Shown: positions 1 to 11,208, numbered from the stretch's first letter. The stretch: 64,000 bases of DNA from Secundilactobacillus malefermentans DSM 5705 = KCTC 3548 (GCF_001436395.1 NZ_AZGJ01000002.1:24883-88882), one strand, 5' to 3'. The notes: generated by a model not told the origin, from the letters alone. Numbers and translations are program-made.

Positions 1-971
1 TCCTGAAGATCCTTGTTATAAGCAAGTGGCAAAGATTTCATTGTCGCAAGGAGACCCATCAAGTGGCCATATACTCGACCACTCTTACCACGAATAAGCT
101 CTGCCATATCTGGATTCTTCTTTTGAGGCATGATTGAACTTCCGGTTGTGAAAGCGTCACTGAGCTCAATGTAGTTAAATTCATAGCTCACCCACATACT
201 AAGCTCCTCACAGAATCGTGATAAATGCATCATTAAGATTGAAGCATTACTTAAGAATTCTAAGGCAAAATCTCTATCTGATACTGCATCTAGGGAATTT
301 GCATATACTTTACTAAATCCCAATTCTCTGGCAACAAACTGACGATCAATCGGAAAAGTTGTGCCTGCCAGCGCTGCAGCACCTAATGGCAACATGTCTG
401 TATGTTCTTCATTAAAAGTAAATCGCTCTTTATCTCGCTTTAGCATTTGATAATATGCCATTAAATAATGGCCATAAGAAATTGGTTGGGCATGTTGCAA
501 GTGGGTATAACCCGGCATAATAGTCTCAACATTTTCTTCAGCTAGCTTAACTAACGTACTCTGAACCATGCCAATTTCATCGATAATTTTTGGTAATCGG
601 TTCTTTAAATACAAATGAAAATCCGTCGCAACCTGATCGTTGCGAGAGCGGGCTGTGTGAATTTTGCCTGCAACCGGACCAATTCTGTCCGTTAAAATCG
701 ATTCAATGTTCATGTGGACATCTTCGTTAACAGTTGAGAATTCAATCTTACCGGCATGTAAATCGCTTTGGATGCCTTCAAGACCTACAATAATTTGCTG
801 AACATCTGAATCAGGCAAAATTCCTGTTTTACCAAGCATTTTAACGTGAGCCAGTGACCCTTCAACATCTTCATCCGCCATTAATTGATCGAAATTAATT
901 GAAGCACCAAAATCGTTTACCCAACTGGCACTTTCTTCTTGAAAACGACCACCCCATAATTTAGTGCTCAT
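1..971 (-). CDS. argH: Argininosuccinate lyase, C-terminus cut by window edge
   Basis: Cleaves argininosuccinate to arginine and fumarate, the last step of arginine synthesis, in the cytoplasm. The reading frame starts with ATG at 971 ([13 protein letters not shown], a typical ArgH N-terminus) and stays open to base 1. About 323 of roughly 460 residues are present, and the signature region near the C-terminus is partly outside the window. The start overlaps the argG stop by 11 bp (ATGAGCACTAA), so the two genes are translationally coupled in an argGH operon. Confidence 0.95.
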   Translation of the reverse strand, partial: MSTKLWGGRFQEESASWVNDFGASINFDQLMADEDVEGSLAHVKMLGKTGILPDSDVQQIIVGLEGIQSDLHAGKIEFSTVNEDVHMNIESILTDRIGPVAGKIHTARSRNDQVATDFHLYLKNRLPKIIDEIGMVQSTLVKLAEENVETIMPGYTHLQHAQPISYGHYLMAYYQMLKRDKERFTFNEEHTDMLPLGAAALAGTTFPIDRQFVARELGFSKVYANSLDAVSDRDFALEFLSNASILMMHLSRFCEELSMWVSYEFNYIELSDAFTTGSSIMPQKKNPDMAELIRGKSGRVYGHLMGLLATMKSLPLAYNKDLQ

Positions 972-2259
972 ACTTTACCTTCTCGTCCTTTTCTTGACCG
1001 GAAACTAAAACTTTTTCTGCTGTTTTTTCATGTGCAATTTGGTTTAGGAATGCTTTTTGTTTATTTTTAATGTTTACTTGTGAATAAACTTGAGTTGGTA
1101 ATCCCCAAAGCTTTACGAAGCCTTTAGCTGCCTCTTGATCAAATGAATCAGCTGAGGTATAAGTGGCAAGATTTTTATCATAAAGTGAGTTGTCAGATTT
1201 ACGTCCCAAGACGGTCACGTTTCCCTTAAATAATTGTAACTTAATTGTCCCATTGACCGATTCTTGGCTTTGTTTTAAGAAGGCCAATAAGCTGTCCATT
1301 AGTGGTGAAAACCATAAGGCATTATAGATAAGTTCAGTCAGTTGTTTTTCAATGACTGGCTTAAAATGAGCTAAATCCCGTTCAAATGTCATGTCTTCAA
1401 GTTCTTTATGGGCCTTAATTAAAACCGTTGCAGCGGGAGCTTCGTAAATTTCACGAGATTTGATTCCTACTAATCGATTTTCAATATGATCGATTCGGCC
1501 AATTCCATGTTTGCCAGCAATTTTATTTAATTTTTGAATAATATCAGCTAATTTCATTTCTTGATGATCTAGGGTAACGGGAACGCCCTTTTTAAAATCA
1601 ATTTCAACAACCTCAGGCTCATTTGGTGTCTCTTCTAAGGGATTAGTCATCGCATAAGCATCTTCTGGAGCTGTTGCCCATGGATCCTCAAGCACACCCG
1701 CTTCGTTTGCACGTCCCCAAATATTTGCATCAATTGAATACGGTGAGTCTAAGTCAATTGGAATCGGAATGTTATTATCTTTAGCGTACTTTATTTCCTC
1801 TTCACGTGACCAGTGCCAATCTCTCACTGGTGATAATACTTCAAGACTAGGATCCAGTGCATGAATAGCAACTTCAAAACGAACCTGATCATTCCCTTTA
1901 CCCGTGCAACCGTGTGCAACCGCAATTGCATCGTGCTCATGAGCTACTTCGACCAATTTTTTACTAATTAAAGGACGAGATAAAGCCGAAATCAATGGAT
2001 ATGAGCCTTCGTAATAAGTATGACCTTGCAAAGCGACTAAGGCATAGTTTTCAGCGAATTCATCCAATGTGTCAATCGCATAAGCTTCAACTGCACCTAC
2101 GTTTAGAGCCTTTTGTTTGATAAAGTCGAGATCTTTTCCTTCTCCAACGTCAATACAACAAGCAATAACGTCATAGCCTTTATCTTTAAGCCAGGCCACT
2201 GCGACTGAAGTATCTAGTCCACCAGAATATGCCAAAACAACCTTTTTATTCTCTTCCAT
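961..2259 (-). CDS. argG: Argininosuccinate synthase
   Basis: Joins citrulline and aspartate with ATP to make argininosuccinate in the cytoplasm. The N-terminal ATP-pyrophosphatase P-loop reads [15 protein letters not shown] (residues 10-24), and the protein has 432 residues; a conserved [10 protein letters not shown] segment follows near residue 120. It is the first gene of the argGH operon. The upstream region carries a -10 element and a TATTCA repeat resembling an ArgR operator. The cell also carries an arginine deiminase operon, whose arcB product can supply citrulline, so ArgGH may either make arginine from citrulline or close a futile loop. Confidence 0.97.
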   Translation of the reverse strand: MEENKKVVLAYSGGLDTSVAVAWLKDKGYDVIACCIDVGEGKDLDFIKQKALNVGAVEAYAIDTLDEFAENYALVALQGHTYYEGSYPLISALSRPLISKKLVEVAHEHDAIAVAHGCTGKGNDQVRFEVAIHALDPSLEVLSPVRDWHWSREEEIKYAKDNNIPIPIDLDSPYSIDANIWGRANEAGVLEDPWATAPEDAYAMTNPLEETPNEPEVVEIDFKKGVPVTLDHQEMKLADIIQKLNKIAGKHGIGRIDHIENRLVGIKSREIYEAPAATVLIKAHKELEDMTFERDLAHFKPVIEKQLTELIYNALWFSPLMDSLLAFLKQSQESVNGTIKLQLFKGNVTVLGRKSDNSLYDKNLATYTSADSFDQEAAKGFVKLWGLPTQVYSQVNIKNKQKAFLNQIAHEKTAEKVLVSGQEKDEKVKYEH

Positions 2260-2321
2260 TTTGATTCCCTCATTCTCTAATTATTTTTTAATGAATTTGA
2301 TAATAAAAAGAGAATATCATT

Positions 2322-2327
2322 ATTATA
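2322..2327 (-). promoter_or_regulatory. Putative -10 element of argG
   Basis: TATAAT on the minus strand about 63 bp before the argG ATG, preceded directly by TG. No good -35 is visible. Nearly the same string (TGTATAATAAT) recurs upstream of the arc operon at 50449-50459. Confidence 0.5.
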
Positions 2328-2362
2328 CATACTATGCAAGCTTTATACATAAAAAACCGCAA

Positions 2363-2380
2363 TATTCATAGATATATTCA
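2363..2380 (-). promoter_or_regulatory. Candidate ArgR operator upstream of argG
   Basis: Two TATTCA elements (2363-2368 and 2375-2380) lie 12 bp apart, about 36 bp upstream of the -10. They resemble half-sites of the ARG box (TNTGAATWWWWATTCANW). A very similar stretch occurs at 50548-50564 before the arc operon. Assignment to ArgR is inference. Confidence 0.45.
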
Positions 2381-2412
2381 TAAATTCGGAATATTTTGGT
2401 TAATTTAGCCCA

Positions 2413-2447
2413 AAAAACAGCTATCCTCATCGAGGATAGCTGTTTTT
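2413..2447 (-). terminator. Rho-independent terminator after the MazG-like gene
   Basis: A perfect 16-bp inverted repeat (arms 2413-2428 and 2432-2447) ends in a T-run on the minus strand, 6 bp beyond the stop of the MazG-like gene. It separates that unit from argGH. Confidence 0.9.
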
Positions 2448-2452
2448 ACTTC

Positions 2453-2752
2453 TTAGTTTTGTTGTTGAAATCCGTTTGGATAACGCTTATTTAAGCGTTC
2501 AATGTTATCTTTTGCGACATTATCAAATGGAATATCTGCCCATTCCGCAACTTGGGAAAGATACCACATCACGTCACCCATTTCCTTCGTCAACGCTTTT
2601 TTATCCAAGTTTTGACTATAGAAGGTATATTGTCTAACTAGATCAACGACCTCGCCAACCTCACTTGATAAACCCAAAGCACAGTTAGTTAAAACTTGTT
2701 CATTTCCATAAAGCGTACGATTAGCCGCCTTTTGATAATCATTAAATTCCAA
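2453..2752 (-). CDS. MazG-like nucleotide pyrophosphohydrolase
   Basis: Small all-alpha NTP pyrophosphohydrolase of the MazG/dUTPase-like fold, expected to hydrolyse NTPs (house-cleaning or nucleotide-pool control). The core [15 protein letters not shown] followed by [15 protein letters not shown] supplies the paired acidic EExxE/ExxD metal ligands of the family. The frame is open further upstream, but a strong GGAGGTAA sits 6 bp before TTG 2752 ([12 protein letters not shown]), giving 99 residues. This start overlaps the engB stop by 11 bp, so the gene is coupled to engB. Natural substrate unknown. Confidence 0.85.
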   Translation of the reverse strand: MEFNDYQKAANRTLYGNEQVLTNCALGLSSEVGEVVDLVRQYTFYSQNLDKKALTKEMGDVMWYLSQVAEWADIPFDNVAKDNIERLNKRYPNGFQQQN

Positions 2753-3350
2753 CTTCGTTACCTCCAAATGCTTGTGTCTCAATCCATTTCCATATATCTT
2801 CCTTACCCATTTTAGTTTGAGCAGAAAACATAATAAATGAATCTTTTTTATCAAATTCGAGTTTCTTTTTTATGATACTTTCTTGTTTGTTCCATTTGCC
2901 TCGCACAATCTTGTCGCTTTTAGTGGCAACAACTAAGATTGGAATTTCATAGTAGCTCAACCACTGATACATTTGCACGTCTTCTTGAGAGGGCTCGTGT
3001 CGTGCATCAACTAACGAGATAACTCCTTTTAATTGTTCACGCTGAGTTAAATAGGTTTCAATCATTTCTCCCCATTTTTCTCGTTCTTGCCTTGATACCT
3101 TGGCATAGCCATACCCTGGTACATCCACAAAGTACAGGTCTTCCTCAACTTTATAAAAATTCAAAGTTTGAGTTTTACCGGGCTGGCTAGATGTCCGTGC
3201 GTAACTTCTTCTGTTTATCAAAACGTTAGTCAATGAAGATTTCCCAACATTTGATCGACCGACTAGTGCAATTTCAGGATAACCTGTTGTTGGATATTGA
3301 GTTGGTGATACAGCACTCATTACGAGTTCAACGTTATTTACTTCCATCAT
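2742..3350 (-). CDS. engB: Ribosome biogenesis GTP-binding protein EngB/YsxC
   Basis: Essential small GTPase needed for late assembly of the 50S subunit. Visible G motifs: GRSNVGKSS (G1), DVPGYGYA (G3) and TKSDK (G4). ATG 3350 is chosen because AAAGGACG lies just upstream; an in-frame ATG at 3374 has no ribosome site. The result is 202 residues, normal for the family (about 195-200). It follows clpX, an order usual in lactobacilli, but a terminator separates the two. A TAGAAT with TG extension at 3378-3383 may give it its own promoter. Confidence 0.94.
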   Translation of the reverse strand: MMEVNNVELVMSAVSPTQYPTTGYPEIALVGRSNVGKSSLTNVLINRRSYARTSSQPGKTQTLNFYKVEEDLYFVDVPGYGYAKVSRQEREKWGEMIETYLTQREQLKGVISLVDARHEPSQEDVQMYQWLSYYEIPILVVATKSDKIVRGKWNKQESIIKKKLEFDKKDSFIMFSAQTKMGKEDIWKWIETQAFGGNEVGI

Positions 3351-3377
3351 TTGCGTCCTTTCATTTTCCCTCATACC

Positions 3378-3383
3378 ATTCTA
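3378..3383 (-). promoter_or_regulatory. Possible extended -10 promoter of engB
   Basis: TAGAAT preceded by TGG on the minus strand, between the clpX terminator and the engB ribosome site. There is no clear -35. The leader would be very short (about 20 nt). Confidence 0.35.
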
Positions 3384-3401
3384 CCATACCGTCGGACAAA
3401 T

Positions 3402-3431
3402 AAAAAAAGCCGAAATAGAATATTCCGACTT
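3402..3431 (-). terminator. Terminator after clpX
   Basis: An 11-bp hairpin with arms around AAGTCGGAATA and TATTTCGGCTT is followed by seven T on the minus strand, directly beyond the clpX stop. Confidence 0.85.
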
Positions 3432-3441
3432 AATTATTGGG

Positions 3442-4692
3442 CTATGAAGCCTTTTGATTCTTCAAAACAATCTCTGGCTCAGCCTTTTCCGTAACAGTTT
3501 TTGGTGTAATAATGACTTTCTTAATATCATCTCGTCCTGGTATATCAAACATAATGTCTCGCATAACATCTTCAATAATAGAACGTAAACCACGAGCACC
3601 AGTATCACGATCAATGGCTAACTTTGCCATTTCGCGCAAGCTTTCTTTCTTGAACTCTAGCTCAACGCCGTCAAGTGCAATCAGCTTCGTATATTGCTTT
3701 ACTAAAGCATTCTTAGGCTCTGTAAGGATTCGTACCAAATCATCCTCAGAAAGCTTCTCTAAAGCCGTTAGAATTGGTAAACGACCAATAAATTCTGGAA
3801 TCAAACCAAATTCCAGTAAGTCTTCTGGGACAACTTGCTGCATAAAGCTCTGATTTTCGTTAATTTTGTTACGTGCTGAATCAGTTCCGAAACCAATTGT
3901 TTTGTCACCTAATCGGTTCTTAACAATTGTTTCAATTCCATCAAATGCACCACCCACAATAAACAAGATATTCGTTGTGTCGATTTGAATAAACTCCTGT
4001 TGTGGATGCTTTCGTCCGCCCTGCGGTGGTACATTAGCAGTTGTTCCTTCAAGGATCTTCAGTAAAGCTTGTTGAACTCCTTCACCAGAAACATCTCGGG
4101 TGATAGAAACATTCTCGGCCTTCTTCGCAATCTTATCGATTTCATCAATATAAACGATTCCTTTTTCAGCTCGTTCAACATCATAATCCGCACTTTGAAG
4201 TAGTTTCAATAAAATATTCTCAACGTCTTCACCAACATAACCAGCTTCAGTAAGTGTTGTTGCATCTGCAATTGCAAAAGGAACGTTTAAGATTTTAGCT
4301 AAGGTCTGAGCTAAAAATGTTTTACCAGAACCAGTTGGTCCAATCATGCTAATATTACTTTTTTGTAATTCTGGCCCATCTTCGTCTTCTTCTTTGTTTA
4401 ACTGATTAATTCGTTTGTAATGATTATATACAGCAACAGAGAGCGTCCGCTTTGCTTCCTCTTGCCCAATTACGTAATCATTTAATGAGTCAACGATTTC
4501 TTGAGGAGTTGGTACCTTGAAATCAGCAGCTTCTTCATTACTAAATTCTTCATCGATAATTTCTTTACATAAATCGATACATTCGTTACAGATATAAACG
4601 CCTGGACCTGCAACAATTTTTTTTACTTGATCTTGTGACTTGCCACAAAAAGAACAATTCACTGGACCATTCGTATCGGTATTTTCAAACAA
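3442..4692 (-). CDS. clpX: ATP-dependent Clp protease ATP-binding subunit ClpX
   Basis: AAA+ unfoldase that feeds substrates to ClpP. The N-terminal C4 zinc-binding domain (CSFCGK...CNECI) is followed by Walker A GPTGSGKT, Walker [11 protein letters not shown] and a sensor region with GARGLRS. An AAGGAG lies 8 bp before TTG 4692, giving [13 protein letters not shown], the usual lactobacillus N-terminus (416 aa). An in-frame GTG at 4701 would sit directly on the ribosome site and is less likely. It lies downstream of tig, the common bacterial order. Confidence 0.97.
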   Translation of the reverse strand: MFENTDTNGPVNCSFCGKSQDQVKKIVAGPGVYICNECIDLCKEIIDEEFSNEEAADFKVPTPQEIVDSLNDYVIGQEEAKRTLSVAVYNHYKRINQLNKEEDEDGPELQKSNISMIGPTGSGKTFLAQTLAKILNVPFAIADATTLTEAGYVGEDVENILLKLLQSADYDVERAEKGIVYIDEIDKIAKKAENVSITRDVSGEGVQQALLKILEGTTANVPPQGGRKHPQQEFIQIDTTNILFIVGGAFDGIETIVKNRLGDKTIGFGTDSARNKINENQSFMQQVVPEDLLEFGLIPEFIGRLPILTALEKLSEDDLVRILTEPKNALVKQYTKLIALDGVELEFKKESLREMAKLAIDRDTGARGLRSIIEDVMRDIMFDIPGRDDIKKVIITPKTVTEKAEPEIVLKNQKAS

Positions 4693-4804
4693 GCAACTCA
4701 CTCCTTCTATTATGAATTTTATGAACCCTCACGAATAAACAATATAACACAATCATCAAAAAGTAACATCTAAAGGCTTCTCTTCATGATTAAATTATAC
4801 AACA

Positions 4805-4843
4805 AAGACCCATGAAAGAAATAAATTAGCTCTCACAGGTCTT
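4805..4843 (-). terminator. Possible terminator after tig
   Basis: A 14-bp stem (AAGACCTGTGAGAG with CTTTCATGGGTCTT, three G-U pairs) lies about 30 bp beyond the tig stop on the minus strand. The following T-tract is interrupted (TTTGTTGT), so termination may be weak and clpX may be partly read through. Confidence 0.5.
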
Positions 4844-4871
4844 CTATAAAAGCCTCATCAATAATTAAAAA

Positions 4872-6188
4872 TTATTTATTGTCAGCTTTCTTTTCGTCTT
4901 TTTTTGCATCTTGTTTTGCAGAATCAGCAATTAAATCAACAGCCTTTTTAACTGCAATGTCGTGCTGTAGCATGTCATCAGAAAGTGCACTACGTACAGC
5001 ACTCTCTTCCATGCCATATTGGCCAGCCAAGTCTTTCACTTCAGCCTTAATATCGTCTTCTGTTGGTTCAATCTTTTGATCTTCAACAACAGCCTCTAAT
5101 ACAAGGTTAGTCTTTACTCGACGTTCTGCATCATTTTCAAATTGCTTACGTAAATCAGCTTCTGTTGTCCCAGTGATTTGGTAATATGTCTTAGGATCAA
5201 TTCCTTGTTGTTGCATGTTAGCAAGGTATTGGTCAGTTTGACGTTGGATATCTTCTTGCATCATGGCTTCTGGAATATCCTTAACTTCAGCATTGTCAAC
5301 AGCTGCAGTAATTGCAGCATCTTCAATAGCATCGTGGGCTTCCTTAGTCTTTTGATCCTTAAGTTCATCTTTAATCTTAGTCTTTAATTCTTCAAGACTA
5401 TCTACCTCTTCATCAACATCTTTAGCAAATTCATCATCAAGTTCAGGTAATTGCTTCTCCTTAACTTCGTGAATCGTTGTCTTAAAGGTAGCTTCTTTAC
5501 CTTGTAGGTCTTCGGCTTGATAATCCTTAGGGAATGTTACTTTTACATCAACATCCTCACCAGCCTTGTGACCAATTAATTGGTCTTCAAAGCCTGGAAT
5601 AAATGAGTTAGAACCAAGTTCTAAGGCGTAGTTGTCAGCCTTACCGCCATCAAATGACTTGCCATCAACTGAACCATCAAAGTCGATTGTAACAGTATCA
5701 CCCTTCTTGGCAGCTTCGTCTTCTTTCAAGACTAATTCTGCTTGTTGTTGGCGACGCTTTTCAATTTCTGCATCAACATCTTTTTGGTAGACACGTGTGT
5801 TTTGCTTTGGAACACTTAAGCCTTCGTAATCGCCTAATTTTACATCAGGTTTAACGGTAACAACAGCTTTAAGAACCCAAGGCTTGCCTTTTTCCATTGA
5901 CTCAACGTCAACTTGTGGTTGGTCTACTGGGTCGATTTCAGTTTCTTTGATAGCTTGCTCATATGCTTCTGGTAAAACGATGTTTAAAGCATCCTGGTAT
6001 AAAGCTTCTTCACCATACATTTGGTTGAAAATTTGACGAGGAACCTTACCCTTACGGAATCCAGGTACTGAAAGATTCTTCTTTGTTCGATCAAAAGCTT
6101 GATCAATACCTTTTTTGATTTGCTCAGAGCCAATCTCGAATGTTAATTCGCCTTGATTAGCTTCTTTCTTTTCCCATTTTGCAGTCAT
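4872..6188 (-). CDS. tig: Trigger factor, ribosome-associated chaperone and PPIase
   Basis: Binds at the ribosome exit tunnel and helps nascent chains fold. Three-domain layout: an N-terminal ribosome-binding domain with GFRKGKVPR (residues 44-52), a central FKBP-type prolyl isomerase domain ([20 protein letters not shown], about 163-182) and an alpha-helical C-terminal domain ending in a Lys/Asp-rich tail. 438 residues, usual length. ATG at 6188 has GGAGGAAATATA in front. It precedes clpX. Confidence 0.97.
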   Translation of the reverse strand: MTAKWEKKEANQGELTFEIGSEQIKKGIDQAFDRTKKNLSVPGFRKGKVPRQIFNQMYGEEALYQDALNIVLPEAYEQAIKETEIDPVDQPQVDVESMEKGKPWVLKAVVTVKPDVKLGDYEGLSVPKQNTRVYQKDVDAEIEKRRQQQAELVLKEDEAAKKGDTVTIDFDGSVDGKSFDGGKADNYALELGSNSFIPGFEDQLIGHKAGEDVDVKVTFPKDYQAEDLQGKEATFKTTIHEVKEKQLPELDDEFAKDVDEEVDSLEELKTKIKDELKDQKTKEAHDAIEDAAITAAVDNAEVKDIPEAMMQEDIQRQTDQYLANMQQQGIDPKTYYQITGTTEADLRKQFENDAERRVKTNLVLEAVVEDQKIEPTEDDIKAEVKDLAGQYGMEESAVRSALSDDMLQHDIAVKKAVDLIADSAKQDAKKDEKKADNK

Positions 6189-6350
6189 TATATTTCCTCC
6201 GAAACCTCATGTTATTTAATTACAATTCTATTAATTGCATACAAATTTTAGTTTAACGTATCCAAGTCAAAAAGTAAATTACTTTCCAGCAATAACCGCA
6301 TTCTAACGGTAAAGTTATCCAAAATTCATACTCAAAAAACACAATCATGA

Positions 6351-6390
6351 AAAAAGAACTCGAAAAGTTTAACTTTTCGAGTTCTTCTTT
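6351..6390 (-). terminator. Terminator after tuf
   Basis: A 16-bp perfect inverted repeat (6354-6369 with 6371-6386) is followed by a T-run on the minus strand, about 20 bp beyond the tuf stop. Confidence 0.92.
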
Positions 6391-6411
6391 TAGGCCTAAA
6401 ACTAAAGAGTT

Positions 6412-7599
<1,188 letters not shown>

Positions 7600-7674
7600 T
7601 AATGAAACCTCCTGTTTTTATCGCAAGAATAATCTCAGCACCAAAGCCATGGTGCTGGCAATCCTTTGAGTATA

Positions 7675-7702
7675 ATTATACTACTTCTTCACAAAAAGAC
7701 AA
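7675..7702 (-). promoter_or_regulatory. tuf promoter
   Basis: TTGTCT (7697-7702) and TATAAT (7675-7680), 16-bp spacer, on the minus strand about 76 bp upstream of the tuf start. The leader contains a small hairpin at 7639-7656 (GCACCA...TGGTGC). Confidence 0.75.
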
Positions 7703-7889
7703 AATGACGTGTCTCTAGAAGAATCCTTAAAGTATTATATAGACTGAATCGAGTTTTGTAAACCAAAAAAAGCGAATTTACGCATTTTTCCTGAAATTTA
7801 GCAAAACAAACCAAGTAAAAGAGCATTTATCTGCTTAATATCTATAAAAATTGCAGGAATTTTCAGATTAAAAATTAATTTTTAAAAAT

Positions 7890-8819
7890 CTATTCTGAAT
7901 TTTTAAACGATTGAATCATACTTTTTGTATATTTTTGCATTTTATTTTGCCATTTTATTATTGCTTTTATTTGTTCGTTTTCTTCATCAATCGTCACTTC
8001 AGTATATGAACTAGATAGAACTTGAATCCAAAGCGTCGAATTGGTAATGACGTTTTCGGCAAAGGGATAAAGGTACATGAGCTGCAACCTTAATTCCTCA
8101 TGCAGCTGTTCACCCAAAATCGGATCGTTTACATCAACTTCTTCATTAAGAATCTGATTAGTTTCTATATAACTCTTAGTTTGCTGGATAGGTAGCAAGT
8201 CTCCGGTGTTAAGCGGATGCTCTTTTTCATCTAGCCAATACATATTTACTTTTTCTTGCAGTCTCATCTTTTGCATAGACTCTAATACGCTTGAACGAAT
8301 AATTGGATGAATAAATGGATCTAACAATAAAAACCTAGCGCTTTTTAGCCACAATAATAGCGGTAATTTTTTTGCGGTTTGAAAGCGTGCAATTTGGACT
8401 GAAATCGGCTCATCAGCCATATGATAGAATTGGTTGGCTATTTTTTTGTTAGTCTCTGCCATATTCGATGAACTGCCAATTTCAGCAGATGAAATTTTCT
8501 CTAAAACTCTCTCTTTATACTCACCAGGAAAATCTGCTGTACCAATTATTTCTCGAAGCAGAATAAAAGAATCGTTTTTTATTAATACATTTTGAAAGAA
8601 GTTAAATAACGGTTCTTCAGCTAAATAAGCTTCAATTGATTCTAAAACTATTCTTTCGGCTGCCACAAACTGATTATCGAGGTAATAAGCATTACTTAGA
8701 TAAATGTTGAGCTCCTCTGTGGGGGACTCTTTGTATAGCTCCTCAAATTTCAAAACTGCTTGATGATACTTTTCACTTGCAAGTGCCTCTTTTGCGCCGT
8801 TCAAAAGTTCTTCATTCAT
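7890..8819 (-). CDS. TPR-like protein of unknown function
   Basis: 309-residue soluble, acidic, helix-rich protein. The N-terminal part (AKEALASEKYHQAVLKFEEL, then NAYYLDNQFVAAERIVLES) looks like two tetratricopeptide repeats. The rest has no motif I recognise. No signal peptide or membrane segment is visible. It follows rnjB in the same direction but behind a hairpin terminator, with its own ribosome site (GGTGGAGAA). TPR proteins usually scaffold protein complexes; no partner can be inferred here. Confidence 0.75.
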   Translation of the reverse strand: MNEELLNGAKEALASEKYHQAVLKFEELYKESPTEELNIYLSNAYYLDNQFVAAERIVLESIEAYLAEEPLFNFFQNVLIKNDSFILLREIIGTADFPGEYKERVLEKISSAEIGSSSNMAETNKKIANQFYHMADEPISVQIARFQTAKKLPLLLWLKSARFLLLDPFIHPIIRSSVLESMQKMRLQEKVNMYWLDEKEHPLNTGDLLPIQQTKSYIETNQILNEEVDVNDPILGEQLHEELRLQLMYLYPFAENVITNSTLWIQVLSSSYTEVTIDEENEQIKAIIKWQNKMQKYTKSMIQSFKNSE

Positions 8820-8836
8820 GATAATTCTCCACCTAC

Positions 8837-8867
8837 AAAAAGAACCGAAGCGTGATTACTCCGGTTC
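8837..8867 (-). terminator. Terminator after rnjB
   Basis: A 9-bp stem (8842-8850 with 8859-8867, one G-U pair) is followed by five T on the minus strand, immediately beyond the rnjB stop. It may partly separate rnjB from the TPR gene. Confidence 0.7.
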
Positions 8868-8871
8868 CATC

Positions 8872-10611
8872 TTATTTAGATTCATCTTTTTTGTTTTCTA
8901 CTGCAGCTGTGTTTTCGTGTTCCTTAGTTGTTTTACTGCGATGATGTTGATTTACTTCCATGATAACGGGCAAAATAACCGGATGACGTTTTGTTTGGTC
9001 AAACAAGTAGTGATTTAAATTTTCTCTAACATCTTGTTTTAAATGTCCCCAATCAAATTCTTTATGATCTAGATTTGCTTGGACTACTTTCTTAATGATG
9101 TCCGAACTTTCATGCATGAGGTTTTTGTTAGCTTTTACATAAACAAAACCTCTCGACGTAATCTTTGGTTCTGAAATAATTTTCTTTTTCTTTCGATCAA
9201 TTGTCACAACAGCAACAAATATGCCATCTTCCGAAAGCACTTTTCGATCACGCAATACAATATTTCCAATATCACCAACACCAATACCATCAATCATCGT
9301 ATTGCCAACGTTAATACTACTGCCTAAATGCATTTCGCCATCATCATATGTGATAACGTCACCCTTAGCAGTCATGAAAATGTTTTCATTTTTGATGCCA
9401 ACTTCTTGTGCAGCTTCCGAATTTGCTTCCAATAAACGATATTCACCTTGAATAGGAACTAAATACTTGGGCTTCAAGATATTAATCAAAAGTTGTAGAT
9501 CATTCTTACTAGCGTGTCCTGAAGAATTTAGCTCATCAGAGATAGAAATCACTTCTGCACCAGCACGGTAAATCATATCCCGCGTTTTAGCAACAGTTGT
9601 CTCCATTGCATGTGAAGGTGTTGTCGTAATAAAGACTAAATCCCCTGCTTGAATCTGGGGTCCCTTCTCCTGTTGATTAGCCATTCTTTGGAGAGCTTTT
9701 ATTGGTTCACCCATTTTTCCTGTCTGCAATATAATCGTTTCTTCAGGCGCTAATTTATCTAGGTCTGCTTCCTCAACTAATAGATTATCAACAGGTAATA
9801 TCAACTTATTTAAACGTAAAGCGGTGTTTACTATTTTTTCTAAGTCATGGCCTGTTAATAAAACTCTACGATTTGTATTAGCAGCCGCATTAAAGACCTG
9901 TTGGATTCGGAGAATATTGGAGGCTACACTGGCAACAATAATACGTCCTTCATGATATCTAAAAGTTTCTTCAACATATTTAGCTATATCACGTTCATTG
10001 GTTGTTTCAGCTGGATTTTCCGCATTAGCAGAGTCACTTAAAAGCGCCAATACACCCTTTTGACCAATTTCAGCTAATCGACCGTAATCTGTTTGAAAAT
10101 CACGACCTGCTGTCTGGTCAAACTTAAAGTCCCCAGTATAGACAATTTCTCCTTCATCAGTATCCAAAACAATTCCCATTGATCCAGGAACAGAATGGGT
10201 TGTTCGGAAAAACGAAACCTTCACATCTCCAAAATCAATTTCAGCATTTGCATCTACAACGTGAAAATCAGAGAACTTTTTGGTTGTTTCATTGCTTTCC
10301 ACAGACAACTTGGCTAATTCGATTGTCATTTTTGAGCCAAAAACTGGCACATTGAATTTATTTAAAAAGTATGGAAGTGCCCCAATTGCATCTGCATGGC
10401 CATGGGTTAAGAACACGCCGACGATTCGATCTTTATTTTCCTCAAGATAAGAAAAATCAGGAATCACAATATCAATTCCCAATAATTCATTTTCCGGGTA
10501 CTGAAGTCCACAATCCAAAATATAGATACCATCATTAATGTCAACAACATACATATTTTTGCCGTTCTCACGTACGCCACCAAACGGGCTAATTTTAATT
10601 TTACTACTCAT
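8872..10611 (-). CDS. rnjB: Ribonuclease J2
   Basis: Beta-CASP metallo-beta-lactamase ribonuclease; in Firmicutes J2 pairs with J1 in mRNA and rRNA processing. The metal motif reads HGHADAIG (near residue 75) instead of the HGHEDHIG of J1, a J2 hallmark that removes metal ligands and fits low intrinsic activity. The beta-CASP region has SSGHAS. A variable, charged C-terminal tail is present (579 aa). ATG 10611 follows GAGGTGAATT. The J1 partner is at 30880-32556. Confidence 0.92.
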   Translation of the reverse strand: MSSKIKISPFGGVRENGKNMYVVDINDGIYILDCGLQYPENELLGIDIVIPDFSYLEENKDRIVGVFLTHGHADAIGALPYFLNKFNVPVFGSKMTIELAKLSVESNETTKKFSDFHVVDANAEIDFGDVKVSFFRTTHSVPGSMGIVLDTDEGEIVYTGDFKFDQTAGRDFQTDYGRLAEIGQKGVLALLSDSANAENPAETTNERDIAKYVEETFRYHEGRIIVASVASNILRIQQVFNAAANTNRRVLLTGHDLEKIVNTALRLNKLILPVDNLLVEEADLDKLAPEETIILQTGKMGEPIKALQRMANQQEKGPQIQAGDLVFITTTPSHAMETTVAKTRDMIYRAGAEVISISDELNSSGHASKNDLQLLINILKPKYLVPIQGEYRLLEANSEAAQEVGIKNENIFMTAKGDVITYDDGEMHLGSSINVGNTMIDGIGVGDIGNIVLRDRKVLSEDGIFVAVVTIDRKKKKIISEPKITSRGFVYVKANKNLMHESSDIIKKVVQANLDHKEFDWGHLKQDVRENLNHYLFDQTKRHPVILPVIMEVNQHHRSKTTKEHENTAAVENKKDESK

Positions 10612-10739
10612 AATTCACCTCATACGAACTGTATTTTCGTCTAATAACTATCATTCGGGGATAATTAAGCAATTGCTAGAATTATCGACCTGCTACCTTC
10701 ATCCAATTTCTTGGAAACGATCTTATTTAAACTGAATAC

Positions 10740-10745
10740 AGTGTA
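10740..10745 (-). promoter_or_regulatory. Putative rnjB promoter (-10)
   Basis: TACACT with a TGG extension on the minus strand, about 130 bp upstream of rnjB. A weak -35 (TATTGT) lies 17 bp further up. The roughly 120-nt leader is long for such a gene. Confidence 0.45.
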
Positions 10746-10799
10746 CCATATTTTAGAGAAATACAATATATAATGGTGTTTTTTGTGACTTGATGGGAT

Positions 10800-10825
10800 A
10801 AAAAAAAGCCCTCTAATTGAGGACT
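10800..10825 (-). terminator. Terminator after rpsO
   Basis: A 7-bp stem (AGTCCTC with GAGGGCT) is followed by seven T on the minus strand, 12 bp beyond the rpsO stop. Confidence 0.9.
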
Positions 10826-10837
10826 CTTAGAATAGAA

Positions 10838-11107
10838 TTAACGACGTAATCCTAAGCTATTAATAAGATCATGGTAACGTTGAACATCCTTGCCACGTAA
10901 GTAAGCAAGTAAGTTACGACGGTGACCAATCTTCTTCATCAATCCACGTTGTGAATGGAAGTCTTTTCTATGAGTTTGCATATGAGTGTTGATTTCAGTA
11001 ATGTCGGCTGTTAAAACAGCGATTTGAACTTCTGCTGAACCAGTGTCTCCATCATGTCGTGCATACTTTTTAATAATTTCGTTTTTTTGCGTTTGAGTAA
11101 TTGCCAT
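10838..11107 (-). CDS. rpsO: 30S ribosomal protein S15
   Basis: Binds the 16S rRNA three-way junction early in 30S assembly. The 89-residue sequence starting [18 protein letters not shown] has the S15 signature [11 protein letters not shown] and [12 protein letters not shown] 11107 is used because AAAGGTGG lies 10 bp ahead; the frame extends 7 codons further without a ribosome site. It is transcribed alone from 11209-11237 with a structured leader that may be the S15 autoregulatory site. Confidence 0.97.
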   Translation of the reverse strand: MAITQTQKNEIIKKYARHDGDTGSAEVQIAVLTADITEINTHMQTHRKDFHSQRGLMKKIGHRRNLLAYLRGKDVQRYHDLINSLGLRR

Positions 11108-11145
11108 TGTGTAATACCCACCTTTCAAATTTTTTTGTCCCCTTC

Positions 11146-11183
11146 ACTGAGTAAAACGGCTGTGAGTGTCCGTTAAACTAAGT
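11146..11183 (-). promoter_or_regulatory. Structured rpsO leader, possible S15 autoregulatory element
   Basis: In the rpsO 5' leader a 14-bp imperfect hairpin forms between ACTTAGTTTAACGG and CCGTTTTACTCAGT, 39 nt before the start codon. S15 often represses its own mRNA through such leaders; the match to a known class is not established. Confidence 0.45.
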
Positions 11184-11208
11184 TAGGGATAGTTATCACA
11201 CTTTTTCT

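Noticed and set aside
2753..2854. Upstream extension of the MazG-like frame
   Set aside because: It overlaps engB coding sequence in another frame; the ribosome site and family N-terminus point to TTG 2752.
4780..4870. T-box or other riboswitch between tig and clpX
   Set aside because: Only a simple hairpin is seen; no T-box sequence, specifier loop or regulated amino acid gene follows.
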